Shown: positions 48,388-62,064, counted from the first letter of the stretch. The stretch: DNA of 64,000 nucleotides from Punica granatum (GCF_007655135.1 NC_045133.1:62001-126000); one strand, 5' to 3'. Notes: generated by a model from the letters alone, not told the origin. Translations and numbers: made by a program.

Positions 48388-50049
48388 TGTTGGGAATTGA
48401 TGTATGCCCTAGATGCAATCTATAATCAGTTCTGTAATATGATATCTATTTCATTATAAAACGAGGCATTTCTGTTATTGTGTAGATTGCGCTAAATATG
48501 ATTTTACAAAATAATGTCCTTGGAATAGTAGTTCAATAGGCATCAAGTGTGACTTGATTGTGAGATCCTATAATTATCGAACATTATTCCTAAATGTCCC
48601 TAGTCAAAGTATTATCGTGAATTAGGACAACGATAATACAGTTAGACTAGTGTGGGTATTGATTGATGACCAAGTCTCACAGGTCATGGATATGGAGATA
48701 TCAAATCACACCACATGTATACATTAATAGTAATGTGTATTGGACTAATCCGCCATGAGATTGCTACATGGGTTGTTACGTGACTGTCATTAGCATATCT
48801 CAAAGTGACTATAGTGTAATGGTCCTTTGACTTGAGCTCACCATGGATTCCTACATGTAATGTCATATACTTTGATACTGTCAAATGCCACCGTAACAGG
48901 CTGGTTATAAACACAGTTATTGGGTATATCATAGAGCATGGAGAGGAATATGAGTGACCAAGATAGGATTTGTCCCTCCTACGAAACGGGAGTGATATCT
49001 CACGGCCACTTGGTGGTTAAGTCTAAAAGTGTATGCATATCCAAATGAGTCGATATAGTGATATCGAACTCATTTGTTCTGATAGACTTACCCGGTAAAC
49101 CAAGAAAGAGAGATATTGAGCCATACAAGGATGTCATCGACCATGCCTTGGGCTCAATAGAGATATAGAGGACAATGGATTATATTACATGGTAATATAG
49201 GTCACGAGGTTCGTCGAGAAATTGACTTTCCAATTACTTGAGTAACAGTGATGCATTGCTAGATGCCGCTCACTGTTTGTAATATTGAAATAGAGATTTC
49301 GATATTACTGTCAACGTAATTGAGAACCTACAAAGTCACACACTACGACTAAATTGACGAGATATTTTGAAACAACAAAATTGTCTAATAAAGATTAGAT
49401 GATTTAAGATGCGACCAATTAATCGGATATTTAATGAGATTAAATTTGCCGATTAATTAGACCCGATTTATTAGATTTAATGGTGTGCTAAGTGGCTATT
49501 TTTTATGGAACCACTTGGAGCCAATTATAGAAAGAAACATGGGCCAATTGTATGATAACACTTAGCTATACACATGGCTCATGGAGAGCTAATTTTCCAA
49601 AATCCCACACCGGTGGGATTAGAAAATCTTACCCATTCTTATGCCTATATATACATGGGTAGATATATATATATACTAGTTAGTGAGTTTTGTATGCATA
49701 TGTATGTGTAAGTTTTATCCACGCACATATATAAATGTATATGGACATAATTGAGTTGACTTGTTCAATTCATTAAGTCCAATTAAATTTGAAAATTTCG
49801 GGTGTCGCATCGGTGTTTTTTTCGAGTGTTGGCCGCTAGCACTGCCGACCTCAAAGACTCGTCGACAAAGTCGGTGTGGATACCGGTAGAGGCGTCACGC
49901 GTGGGACGCTCGGTCGACAATTTTAAATATTCCAGGTACGCTTTTATTTACTCTTATTCTTCTAGTAGGTCTTGGAATCAGTTTCACGGGTAGGAAATTT
50001 TTGAATTTCCATTCCTTTTTCGCTTCTGTTGCGCCCCGTGAAACTAGCA
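48388..50049 (+). mobile_element. Solo LTR (1,662 bp) with 5-bp target duplication
   Basis: The element begins TGTTGGGAATTG and ends GAAACTAGCA, the TG...CA ends of an LTR. It is flanked by CCTCT at 48383-48387 and again at 50050-50054. It has no long coding frame, and no internal retrotransposon domains are present, so it is a solo LTR left by recombination between two LTRs. It cuts the pararetrovirus between reverse transcriptase and RNase H. The strand given follows the TG-to-CA reading and is arbitrary. Confidence 0.88.
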
Positions 50050-50209
50050 CCTCTTTCCCGTAGATGGAATCTGGGGTGGAGGCAAAGACTGCAGTTGAGC
50101 CTTAAGCTCCTTAATCGCCTCTGTCTGAGGAGAACCCCAAGAAGGGGCGTCCTTCTTTAACATTTTTTCCAATGGACGAGTGAGCTTAGCTATCTTTGAA
50201 AGGAAGTCT

Positions 50210-50926
50210 CTAAGGTAGTTGACTATGCCAAAAAAACTGTTGGATTTGCTTCTTGGTAAGTGACTCCTCAGGGTACTTGAGTAACTCCTGAGCCACATGT
50301 GGCTCTGGTTGGTACTGGCCATTGGCTAGCTGCATGCCAAGAAAGTTGATCTCTCGTTGGCCAATTACCATCTTCTTCTCAGAGAGAATGATTCCATAAT
50401 TTTGAACAATCTCTGAGAATCGTCGGAGTAACAGGATATGGGCTTCTTCTGATGAGCTAAACAGAAGGATGTCATCAATATATATAAGGGCCTGGTCCAT
50501 GATAGGAGCAAAGACCCAACACATGGTCTTCTGGAACAGCGATGGAGCTGTCTTAAGCCTAAAAGGCATGACCTTCCACTGGTAGTAGGCATTCGGGATA
50601 CAAAACCCGATCTTGGGCCTGTCATCTAGATGAATCCCGAGTTGCCAAAAGCCCGCTTTCAAATCAAACTTTGGGAACACTTTAGCCTTTGAAAGGCTAG
50701 AGAAGATGACACGTTTGTTCGGTAGTGGAAACTTGTCATCCTGTAAAAAGTGGTTGAGGGGCTGGTAGTTGATGACCAACCGCATTTTTCCTCTGACTTA
50801 CTCGGACCGCTTGTTCACATAAAAGGCCTCACAGACCCATGGTGCATCAGAGGGCTCTATGAGATCTTGCTAAAGCAGTTCAGTGCATTCAGTGGTAGCA
50901 AGTTTCTAGTGCTAAGGATTCATTCA
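50210..50926 (-). pseudogene. Viral reverse transcriptase remnant
   Basis: The minus-strand frame from 50926 down to 50210 contains the RT fingers (a segment ending LVINYQPLN), FDLKAGFWQ and the YIDD catalytic box near 50480. Three stops (50924-50926, 50870-50872, 50798-50800) interrupt the frame, and a one-base change in an A-run near 50230 shifts it. The connection segment continues in another frame to 50044. Confidence 0.85.
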
Positions 50927-51800
50927 TGAGTGACTGGCTTTAGTAGGATTTATGTCCTCGTTCTTCTTGAACGACAATTTGACAAAGAACTGCTCATTTC
51001 TCCACAACGGGTGAGGACATTTCTTGAGGAACTTCGAATGAGAGTCCGCACAAGAATGGTGTTTCAGTTCTTGCACCTGTTCACTAAGGATATGCTTGAC
51101 TTCATCTTCTTGTGCCATGAAGAGTCGAGGGGTCTGCACATATGGTTGAAAGTAGTGCTTAAAACAGACTCTTTCTGGCGTCATCCTAAGCTTGTTCACC
51201 TTAGTGATGATGTCCCAGCCAACAACTATGTCCTTCCTGGGTAGGGTTGAACCCAGTGCCCTAGTAATGAGATAACATCCATGAAAGAACTGGATCTTGA
51301 GGGGTTGGCTGATAAGGTGAGTGGAGAACACCTCACTGGAAGCGGTGCTGAAATGCTTGATGTGTGGCTTCCAGCACTCTTTGGTTAGTACTTCCGGGTT
51401 CATGATAGTTTGGGCAGCTCCAGTGTCAAGGAACGCAATAACCTCGATAAGTTTCGCGTATTTGAAGATGTAAACTGAAACTGAAATATGAGGGACTGAA
51501 TTCACCAAGTTAATCCCTTTAGTATCCTCTACTGCCATGTAGCATGTATCTGAGTCAGACCTTGAAAAACTTGAGTCTGAGTCAGTAAGGACTTCCAGGG
51601 CCGCAATGGAAGATGGCCCAGCTTCCTCATCCAGAGATAAAAGGGATTCAACATCATCTTTTTCCAGTGAGATTCCTGTGGCATTCTCTAGTTGCAAGAC
51701 GAGCTTTACTCCTTACTTCGGGGCCCTTGGACAGTTCTTAGCGAAGTGTCCTGGTTGGTTGCAAATGTAGCACCGGGAGGATTTGTACTTTTTTCTGAAC
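50927..51800 (-). pseudogene. Viral CCHC zinc knuckle and protease remnant
   Basis: At about 51790-51730 there is a C-X2-C-X4-H-X4-C knuckle preceded by a Lys/Arg-rich stretch, typical of the end of a pararetroviral coat protein. After an in-frame TAA at 51713-51715 the frame is open from 51697 to 50924; it carries the protease active-site motif DTGA near 51440. Upstream of the knuckle, to about 52110, the coat-protein-like sequence is further broken by stops. Confidence 0.8.
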
Positions 51801-52109
51801 CAGCGCTTCTTCCTTAGGTACTTCCATCTCTTTCCATAATATCTTCTGAACTTTGCTTTCGACATTTTCTACTTCTTATAATGATTCTTCTTCTTAGTGG
51901 GGGCAGCTACAGTCTTTGTCTCTGCGTGAGCACTTAATATACAACTCAGGCCGTTTGCAGGCCTTCGCCATTGACTTGTCTCCCTTTAAGACTTCTTTGA
52001 TGGCTTGTTTCTTCATGCAGGCATCTTCGAGGGTCACGTGAATCTCCTGTTGGATTTCTCCAACAGTGCAGTCAATAACGACTTCGTTTTTTAGTTTATT
52101 ATGCCAACA

Positions 52110-52409
52110 TCGAATTTAACGTTCCAAGTCACCACTTATCGGGTCGTGTCAGCATTTTTTGTTAGCGACGAGTTGTGAAAGATAACGGAAGGACTAACGT
52201 GTTCTAACGTTGCGTATGCAAATCCTGATTTATCTAACGAAATTCTTTCCGGACTAATTTGTATAGAGCTGTATTTTAAGGGACCAAAAATTGTGAGTTT
52301 TGTCCAGACGGAACAGTCTCGGACTCTCGGGTCTCCATCTCCCCTTTCTTCGAGTTCGCTGAAAGAGGGCACGAGGACGAGGGCGCCTCCTCCTCCTTCG
52401 GTATCAAAG
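52110..52409 (+). promoter_or_regulatory. Short leader/promoter of the WD40 gene
   Basis: Only about 300 bases separate the recognisable pararetrovirus end from the WD40 start codon. The last 120 bases before the ATG at 52410 are GC-richer and pyrimidine-rich, like a plant leader. No TATA box was identified with confidence. Confidence 0.4.
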
Positions 52410-55400
52410 ATGCCAAAGACAGAGGAAAGCGAAGAAGAAATGGCGGTAGCCCTTGGAACAGCACCGCTCGAGGAAAAGGAAGGAGAAGAGCAAGGACAAG
52501 AGGAAGAAGAGGAAGAGGTCTTAGTTGCTTTGATCGAACATCGGACAAAAGAAGTAAAAAATCTCCGGCACCGTGTCGCCTATTACACGTCCCAGGTGAG
52601 CTCCTTTCCCTCCTCTTTCCATTTCTTCCGCTCCCTGTTTTTTCTCATAAACAAATGCCAATAGGTTACAATCCGTTCCCTTTCTGGCTCGTCTTCCTGG
52701 TTAATGACGACCATGATAGATTTTCATATATGGTCTCCTCCTGAACTCCGCAGCTTAAAGAAGCAGAGAAGAGGTTACACGATACAGAACGCAGATTGGG
52801 TCGACTACAAGACAAAGACAAAGCAGTTAAAATTTCTCTCAAGAGTGAGTCTGGGAGAGTAAGACCTCATTCTAGCAGTCCAGTCCCTCATAAGTTTGAC
52901 CCTTCCAGGCACACACAGCCATCAAAACCAAAACTTTTCATCCCTTCACCAAATCAAAGTATTGCCCAAGAGTCGCAAGTAGCTGTTTCTGGCACAAAAG
53001 ACGCAGTTCCTTCCAATGCCCGTGCTATTCTATCAGCATCTCATGCAAAAGGTGCAGCAAATCTTATGGACGAAAAATCTTTTGGACAATCATCTGACTG
53101 TGCAGCGGTGGCTATCCAAGACAAGGGCACAAAGAGGAAGTTCGGTATGCTCTCCTACTAGTGACCCTGTATATTTTTGTTTATGTATCTCAGCATTTAG
53201 ACTTACAGATTCGTCATCTATTTCCTTTATCAGAGCAGGACGAACACAAAGAATTAATTCCCTTGATATGCAGTAGCTCTTCACCATGCACCATTCGATG
53301 CCATACAGCCGCTCAAATTTCTAGTCAACACAAGAGAAAGCTAAGAAGTATAGCTCTATGTCCAGTTAATGATATGCTCTTCGTGACAAGGTATTGTATC
53401 TTATTCCTGTGTTGCAACAATTTCTGCAAAAATAGGTAAGCAATAGGAGCTGTAATGCATGCTATAAGGGAGTGAAATGGGTTGATTTTACACAGGGAAA
53501 CAAAGCAGAAAACATACCCTGAGGTAACTAATATGCTTCACATCCAGAATTACAGTTGATATTAAAACTTTGGAATAAAAAATATAAGACCTTAATTATT
53601 CTCACAGTGATCTGATGATTCTGATCCTTATTATCATCTTGGTTCAATATATACTTTTAAAAGAAAATCTTAGTTCAAAAAACAGCCCAACAGGGTAGTC
53701 CACGACTTTCAAGATGGAAGTTCAATGTGGATGGTCCTACTATTTCGAGATTGCTCTTGCTATCCAGGGGTTTTTTAACTTTGTAATTTGCAATTGGTTG
53801 CGAGTAATTTGGAATGTTCCCGCTCTCCTTCTACGAATTTCACACGGGAATTGCCTAATCATCCTTTCAAATGAACAATTATAATCGATGTTAATTTGAC
53901 TAGCCCGTCAAATTATATTGAAAATAGTGAATTACATCATGATGTTGTGTCATTTGGTTATGCCTGTTAAATATGATTAAGTTTCCTGTAGTTAACATTC
54001 AAAAATATAGTTTATAACAGTTATAACTGATGTTCTCTCTTTTTGGAATATGTACAGTGCTCTGGATGGAATTCTCAACTTGTGGCAAATTCAAGCAAAA
54101 GGGTAGGTTTCAGAATGCTCAATAAATATAATGGTATCTTTTTTTTATCACATTTATTACTAACCAGTAGTAACGAGTGAGAATGGGTAGTGTTGTTCAA
54201 GGTGGATAAAATGCATGAGATTATGCATGTCCTATGACATTTTTTTATTAACAGCAAAGTCTCCTCATGCATAGGTTTATTGGTCATGATGAATGTGTAT
54301 AGTCAGGTAGTTAGATTTACCGTATCACTTTGTACTGGTTGGCTGAGCTTTTCTGATCATGTATTTTGTATTTTTATTTTTTTTGGATAGAACTTTCATT
54401 AATCAAAGAGATATGTGCATAGTACACCTATCCAAGCAACCATTGAAACAAATATACATCAAAATTCAAAATCTCTAGCAGCAAGAGAGGTCTCAAGCTT
54501 GGCCTCGAATTCAGAAATAGATCTCGCTTTTAGCTTTACGAGGCCTAATATTTGCTGCAAAAGGACATCGAATTCTTCTTCTTTTGAAAGACATGGAGAT
54601 TCCGTTCCCGCCATACTTGGTAGATATAACATGTCCACGCTAGACGAAGAATGATAAAATTGAGTCTTCTGCCTTTAAACAAGCAAGCCCACATCACCTC
54701 CGAATCCTTCACTACTCAAAAGAAGACTTTCTCCCCATTCCCCAGTTTAATCACTTTAGCACCTCATTTGAAGTATTTTGTAATCTATACAGCATAAACG
54801 AATTATCTCAATCCAGACCCAGTTGAGATAAGCTAAGAGATCCTCCTTTCTTTTATATTTGACACAAAGACATCTGCCAGGCTGTATCTCATGTCACTTT
54901 CATATATCCTTTGATGATTTGTCTTGCTTCTGCTACTAATTTTGACTTTGTACATGTCTCAAGTGTGAAGACCTTTCTTCAGCTTATAAACTAGTGGTTG
55001 TCTTGTGTTTGTGTTACTCTCTCAATAGCTAATCTAGTTTACTGCTGTCGAATCTATTTGGAGCTGAAGATCAGGTGCATCTCTACTTAGCTCCAGTGAT
55101 TGCGTCTCCCCGAGTCAGAGGAGATGGCCAGAAGATATCGCTTGGCATCCTTGGGGAGACAGAATCTTCTCTGCATACAGTGCTGATGGCGGAGATTCTC
55201 AAATCTCAGTTATAAATTTGAACAAATCTCACAGGGTAAGCATCAAGATTGAAAGGAGCAGTACGGAGTAGGTCCCCGCTTTCAGCTTCTGCTCATGCTG
55301 GTTTATGTTAACTGATATGGAAGTTTTAGTCCACCATAATCCATGCTTACCTGACTTGCCTTATATTCGGCAAAGTAATGGTTTTTCTGGGACTGGATGT

Positions 55401-57031
55401 TTCTTTCTGACTTATATTGAGCATTGCCCTCATTTGCATTTGCCACAGAGAGCTCAGATCACTTTCCTGGAAGATAAGCCTCACGTCAAGGGTATTATCA
55501 ACAGCATAGTTTTCTTGCCGGGGGAAGATAACTTTTTCATCACTGGCGGGAGTGATCATGCTGTTATACTTTGGAACCCGACAGAGGAAGAGAGCTCGTG
55601 GAAGCCAAAGGCACTGCATAGAAATCTTCATTCTTCTGCGGTGATGGGAGTGGCTGGGATGCTCCAAAAGGACGTTATACTATCTGCTGGAGCTGACAGA
55701 AAAATCTTGGGGTTTGATATACAAGCAGGAAAGCCAAGCTTTAGGCATCAGATTGAGAGCAAGTGCATGAGTATTCTGCCAAATCCCTGCGACTTCAATT
55801 TATTCATGGTTCAGACAGGGTGAGAAACATTGATTCTTGGCATACATGTCTTGACAAGTACTTAGGACTTTAAGTTGTCACCTGACAAATTTGGCTTCTT
55901 CTGCTAATACCTTGGCTGTTCTACCAGAGGGAAAAGTTAAAATCCAGTAGAAATACATGTGGAATGTTGGCTTATTTGCTTGTTGATCGATTGCCTTTAA
56001 ATTCCGTGCTAAGTTTTGCCCGATTTATTGTGACAGGAATTCTATGTAAACATGGAATTTTTTTTCTGACATGGAGGTAGGTGATCCATTGGTAAAAATC
56101 ACATGGTTCGAATATATATTAGTAGAAGCAGATAATATGCTCATCTCTAGGAAAAATGATTAGCAGACAGTATTAAGGTTCCTTAGAAATTGGAAAAAGG
56201 ATTTGCCATGTCTATTCTTTGGTAGGAAAGTAAACCTACAAATACTTACTTTCCAAACGTGAATTGCTTTAGAGTTAGATCTTGATGAGACATGGATTAA
56301 AATGAGAAACAATCAATTCTTCTAATTGGAGAACTAGTAAAAATATGTCCATTGGTGTCTCTAAGATCTGGATACATGTTTTCTCATATTGAGACTCCAA
56401 TTGACATATAGTTTGTGAAATTTTGGAACTCAGAGAAAAGCTGTTCAGATGTGTTATCCATATCTCAATATGCTGAATTTTATGGCGAATATTATTTCCA
56501 TTGAGCATATATGATATATTTAGCTGCTCATGCTCTGCAAAAAAGAGAGACAGCACATTCAATTACTTCTGTCACTCAGTATGGAATATTCTGTATTGTT
56601 TCTTTAGCCAAAATGTACACTTGCCAGGCTTCTAAGCTATATACAGAATTTTTTTATTTTTTTTCAGATGTAAATTCTAACCAAAAGGTAACAATTTTGC
56701 TCCCATATGCAGGACTCCCGAGAGTCAACTTCGGCTGTTTGACATCAGACTCCGACAGACGGAGGTGCATGCATTTGGATGGAAGCAAGAAAGCAGTGAA
56801 TCTCAATCTGCACTGATAAATCAGGCATGGTCTCCTGATGGTCTATTCATAACATCAGGTTCTGCTGATCCTATGATCCACATCTTTGATATAAGGTACA
56901 ATGCCCGCAGGCCTTCCCAATCTGTGAAAGCTCATCAGAAACGTGTATTTAAGGCTGTTTGGCACCAGCGCCTTCCTCTTCTGATATCCATATCTTCCGA
57001 CTTGAGCATTGGGATGCACAAAATCATCTGA
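52410..57031 (+). CDS. WD40-repeat protein with acidic N-terminus
   Basis: Seven exons, 52410-52595, 52754-53144, 53234-53390, 54058-54102, 55091-55235, 55449-55819 and 56713-57031, close into 1,614 nt (537 aa). The first 35 residues are acidic (runs of Glu), followed by a heptad-like coiled coil (LIEHRTKEVKNLRHRV, then KEAEKRLHDTERRLGRL) and a Ser/Pro/Lys-rich linker. From about residue 180 come WD40 blades: SIALCPVNDMLFVTSALDG, DIAWHPWGDRIFSAYSADG, GIINSIVFLPGEDNFFITGG, SAVMGVAGMLQKDVILSAG, then a blade ending FDIRL, QAWSPDGLFITSGS with HIFDIRY, and VWHQRLPLLISISSD. Blades act as a platform for protein contacts; the partner is not evident. The acceptor of exon 5 (after CTCTACTTAG) was chosen by phase. 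I do not know the orthologue's name. Confidence 0.85.
54370..54790 (-). mobile_element. LINE (L1-type) 3' fragment in an intron of the WD40 gene
   Basis: Within intron 4 (54103-55090) the minus strand around 54660-54590 reads LRLAWTCYIYQVWRERNLHVFQ, typical of the reverse-transcriptase-associated zinc-binding C-terminus of plant L1 elements. The frame is then broken by stops. The T-rich end near 54370-54385 would be the complement of the poly(A) tail, so the fragment is in antisense orientation to the gene. Confidence 0.65.
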
Positions 57032-58834
57032 AGGACCTAGTGATGGCCATCAAGAGTATCCATCTTGCAGCTTGATTTGTATTTCCTTGCCAGGTTGGGT
57101 GTTGGGAGCTTTGCAGGAAGCAAACTTTTTGACTGGACTATGGCTGTCAGTTGCGTATTTATACAAATGGCTCTAAAATCTTATAAAATAATGAAATCTT
57201 GTGGGCATCGTGCAAACAAATAATGCCTAGCTCCATGGATTCTCATTTTGAGGAGAAAAGTTGTAGCTGAGCAGTTTTGAGTTTACCAATATATGCAGGG
57301 TGGATGAGAAGACCCCCTAAAGGGGAGAAGCCCTTGTCCGGTAGGGATTATCATGGGTCTATGTAAATGGGTTTTCAACCCGTCCCAAAACCTAATAGGT
57401 TGTTAAAAAGGTTTTGCCCATTGGGTCATGGAACGGATTTAGTGGGAACAATTTGGAAATTTTTCTCCAAATTATTAACGAGTTAAGGAAGGGCTTGGAG
57501 AACTGCAGGAGAGGGTGATTTTCTCTCATGGGAAAGCAAGAGTTAGGCGTCTGAGTTGGTTGTCGTTGCCCTTCTTTTCATATTTTCCTGCTGCAGACAT
57601 TGAGTTATTGCAACATTTAGTGTAGATCAGCTGTAACATTTTTATGTTTTGCCACGCTTTATAAGCTTCTAAGTGTTTATCAAATGTTCAGAAAGCACTT
57701 GGCAGAGCGTGCACGGGCCACTGGTTCTTATTCACATGTATATTCACATGAACAAGTTATGCAGGTTTCATTTTTGCTTGTGAAGGGTGGAAGCTTTCCC
57801 TCTGTACTCCAAAGGACACTTGTGAGATTGCTGAGGAATCTTCATACACTCTGGACGAACTACCCTGATATAGAGTGCCGTTGGATACAGATAAGATGTT
57901 GGGGGTTTGAGGAATACAACTATTGCTGCATTTCTTATGAGCTGGACTATAGGGATCTCCTTGATAACTTACTAAATGCCCAACCTACAATACATACTCA
58001 AACTGTGATAATAATAATTGAAAAATGACAAAAGGGATAAAAATGCAATAGGTATGGGATTCAAAGAGAATATGCACGTTTGTTTAAGCTGAGTTACATT
58101 GGAAACAGTTCATCAATCATTCCTCCAATCTGCCCCTTCCCAGAGAGAGGACTGCTAAACAAGATCGGACACAGAACTTGCAAAGACAAAAAGAACTGTC
58201 TGGTACAAAGAAAGAGAGGGTGGTTAGAAGTGCGACAGGCGCCTGATGTCCTCGGCCAGGTTCTCATATCAACAGTATGTGCTGAATCTCATAAGGCAAT
58301 ATTTAGCACCAGTGATTTCTCATTCTGGTCTGTCTGTCCATGGAGTGGAAATTGTTGGCTACAAGCAAATCCACATTGGCAGCCATATGAGGCTTCCCCC
58401 TTGCCAGAATCCTTCGGTTCTTAATCTTCTTAGAAGGACCTCACAATTAACTGTGATACCTTTTGCAGAAAGCCAAGCGGAGGAGAAAACAAGCCGCCTC
58501 CTAAGCAGGCAATCTTATTCGCAAATCTTCTTTATGAATTTTCTGTGATTTACAGTTACAATAAATCCCTGTAAAAGAAAGAATCAATAAGACACATGAC
58601 CTGAAATCCCGTTGTCCAAAATTTTTCTATGCAATCGTGGCAAGCATGAGACAATTCTCCCACAGCTAAGCCGAATGTGTCCATGCAAATGATGGTGCAA
58701 CTACAAAGGCAAGTAGTGAAGGAAAGAGACACGGCGATGCAGATCCGGCAAGACAAAGCAACACTTATGCCCATGCTCTGTGAAAAGACAAATCCGTGCA
58801 GCATTAAAATGACGTTCTCAGAATTCTTACATGT
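57032..58834. other. Spacer between the WD40 gene and the copine 3' exons
   Basis: 57032-57300 holds the WD40 3' UTR. Plus-strand open frames at 57684-58028 and 58080-58548 lack a domain I recognise; the second could be an unrecognised exon or the 3' UTR of the minus-strand copine gene. Confidence 0.4.
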
Positions 58835-59323
<489 letters not shown>

Positions 59324-62064
59324 CTAAGACAATCTTAGCAATTTTTAGGCGAGCAAGAACTGAACATATCTATATCTATACTAATCATTGAATATAAAAA
59401 AATGGACTGTGGAGCTCAAATTCACATTTCATAATCCCCATTCAAACCTTCCAATATTTCCAATTTTCATTCCACCCATTTGTTGTATGTGGACATGTCA
59501 TAGTTCCTAATTCCATTCTTTCAATGAATATGAACAATTTTCTAATTTCTTTATTACCCAAAATTATATTAAACATACTTCGATTTAAATGGTTTGTCTC
59601 TGTAGGTAAAAAAAAGAAGAAGTCCTTTCAGCTATTATACACCTTCCTTGTTCAGTGTTTTATTTCTTATAAAGTTCTGTATTACTGAGACATTGTTCTA
59701 TTTTATCATTAAACATACTTGTATCCACCTGTGGATCGCACAGGATTTTTACATAAGTTACTTCTCAAGATAAGGAAATGTATTTTCCAAAATGTAGGTG
59801 TTCAAATTGTATACATACTTATGGCTGTTCATACATAATTTCTCTTTGAAAATGCTTAAAGAACATTATGGGTATTGAACAATTTTAATCTTTTATGCAA
59901 TAAAAATTCATGTTTTCAAATTTTATACAAACACCAGTGCCTTAATATCATCGATTTCATGTGTTCTACTTAAAAGTATGTGGGCCTACTGGCTTTATGA
60001 ATTCTAAAACCAATTTCATGCTCTGCACAAAGCTCTTCAATTTTATTAAGATTTTACTCTATTTCGTCATGCTTTTCCAGTGTTATATGGATCAACCCTA
60101 CAATTGTTTTATCTTCCTTATCTATACTTCTATATCTATACGGAAGGAGGAAAACTTTTGTCTAACATTCAATTGCCAAAAATGCCCTTATAAATAATGT
60201 TAAAAAATTTAGAACCATTTGACTAGAGAGAAATTGGAGGTGAATCTGTCAATTTATATCTCCTTTATCTACCCACTCACTTCCACATAATACTCCATTT
60301 TTTCCTCCTTTGCCCCTTTCTCTCACTTAGACATCATTCCCTCTATGTAAAATAATAATTTTACTTCAGTAACTCAAATTCCTTTTTATGCAATTGATTG
60401 ATAACTCCTTGACATAAATGGAAGACTAATTTTAATAGTATTTTATAGGTGATTCATAATTAGAGGTTGATGTTGATGAATAAAACGAAAATATGCACTA
60501 TACATAAGAATTATAATTAGAAGTTTATACCAAATCGAATGTAGCGCAGGTACAAAATCTAATTCTCCTACTGCGCAGTTAACTCAGTTTCTTTTATACA
60601 ATTACAAGAATATAGTAAAGACATTCTTAATATATATGGACAGTAGGACAAATTCACAGTATTATACTTAATATAAGAGGTAAAAGATAAATCTAGCATG
60701 ATTTGCAAGAAGAGTTATAAATATTATATTATACTCAAACTTTTTCTTTTTTGCATTATATTAAAGTATGGATTCTAATATTTCTATTATTAGACATCCA
60801 CTTGATATAATCAATGCACTGGTTTTTAGAAGAAAAAATAATATGTAATGGACGATATGCATTTTTTTTTGTTATAATAAAATACATAAGTCCTCTTACA
60901 ATTTTTTAGAGTTTGATATCCAATAAAATGAAATATGTTTTCTCAGCAATATTATTTCGCTCATCCATATATGATACCACAACTCGCTGTATATTGTTCT
61001 TAATTTGTTAATTGTATGCACTAGCATTTGAACTGCTTCAATGTAAGAAGATATATCAGTTAATGAATATTTCAATTGTGACGTCAATTTGTTAAAAATA
61101 CGCTAAAAATAAACACTCTAAATAAAACCCATGCATGGCACGAGCAAAAAGCTAGTGTCCATTGTAAAACATAACTACCTTAAGATTTTAAAATTGAGCT
61201 TAAACATTAAAATGGTCAACTAAAGATTTATTGAACTGTTGAAATTTGAAGTTCCCTTTTCTCTTAATTCTTAAAATATTGAGCAGATATTTCTTTTTCT
61301 CGCATTTTATCTTAATATATAAAAACAAGAAAATACATCTTCTGATTGAACAAAAATAGGAAAATATATACTAATAGATATTTGTTTCATTTTAACTCAT
61401 TTTTCTTTGGAAAACTATTGATATTGTTTGCTCTAAACTGATACATAAATTTAGCCCAGTGACCTATATATGTTATAGTAGCCTAAAATGAATTTATATG
61501 ATGAATGGTATATTAAAATGAATGAATTAATTAAATGATTTTCATTCTTAAAACACCTACGAAATCTATGCAATTAAACTCCAAGTAAAAAATAAAAAAT
61601 AAAAAATAAAAAGATCCATGTTTATGATTACTATGATGCACATAACTAATGAAAAATAATTACTTTGAAGAAAATGTTCTCCTAGAATTTTCATCCTCTT
61701 GCGAGATAGCATATTTTCAATATATTCAAATCAATGAATGCCTCGAGCGACCTATAAAATTAGAAGTTAACAAATTGTAAAATGGAAATGATCAAAATAC
61801 ACAAATTATATGAAATGAAACTAAGAAATCAAGAAATTGGAATAAGTAGTTCATTGCTAAAGATATTGACATAACGAGCACCAATGATATGAAATTGAAA
61901 TATAAGAATCATAACAAATCCTCTTTACGTAAAACTTGTGGCATACCTGACCTATATATATATAGATCCTAATCATATAGCAATTTTTATTTATTACTAT
62001 ATTTTCTGTCATATAAATGCTAATTATAATGAATTACATTTCACACTATCTATTGCGCTGTAGT

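Larger units (their letters stand above)
46086..52110 (-). mobile_element. Endogenous pararetrovirus (Caulimoviridae) remnant, decayed
   Basis: Read on the minus strand, the order is: end of a coat-protein-like region (about 52110-51840), CCHC zinc knuckle (about 51790-51730), aspartic protease (DTGA motif near 51440), reverse transcriptase (YIDD motif near 50480), then RNase H (about 48387-47987), a downstream segment (47985-46769), and a non-coding tail with a tandem repeat. That order fits plant pararetroviruses (petuvirus- or florendovirus-like; genus not settled). It is inactive: stop codons in the main frame at 51713-51715, 50924-50926, 50870-50872 and 50798-50800, a frameshift near 50230, no visible movement-protein region, a truncated 5' end and a solo LTR between RT and RNase H. 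No integrase is seen, as expected of these viruses. Confidence 0.85.

Noticed and set aside
48684..48932. Open reading frame inside the solo LTR
   Set aside because: It lies in repeat sequence, has no motif, and its counterpart in the related copy at 44479-45300 is not in the same frame.
46769..52110. A Ty3/gypsy retrotransposon in place of a pararetrovirus
   Set aside because: No integrase was found after RNase H and no flanking LTR pair belongs to it; the only LTR present has its own target duplication and sits inside.
52293..52409. A longer N-terminus for the WD40 protein
   Set aside because: The upstream extension begins at a GTG, not ATG; 52410 is the first ATG in frame.
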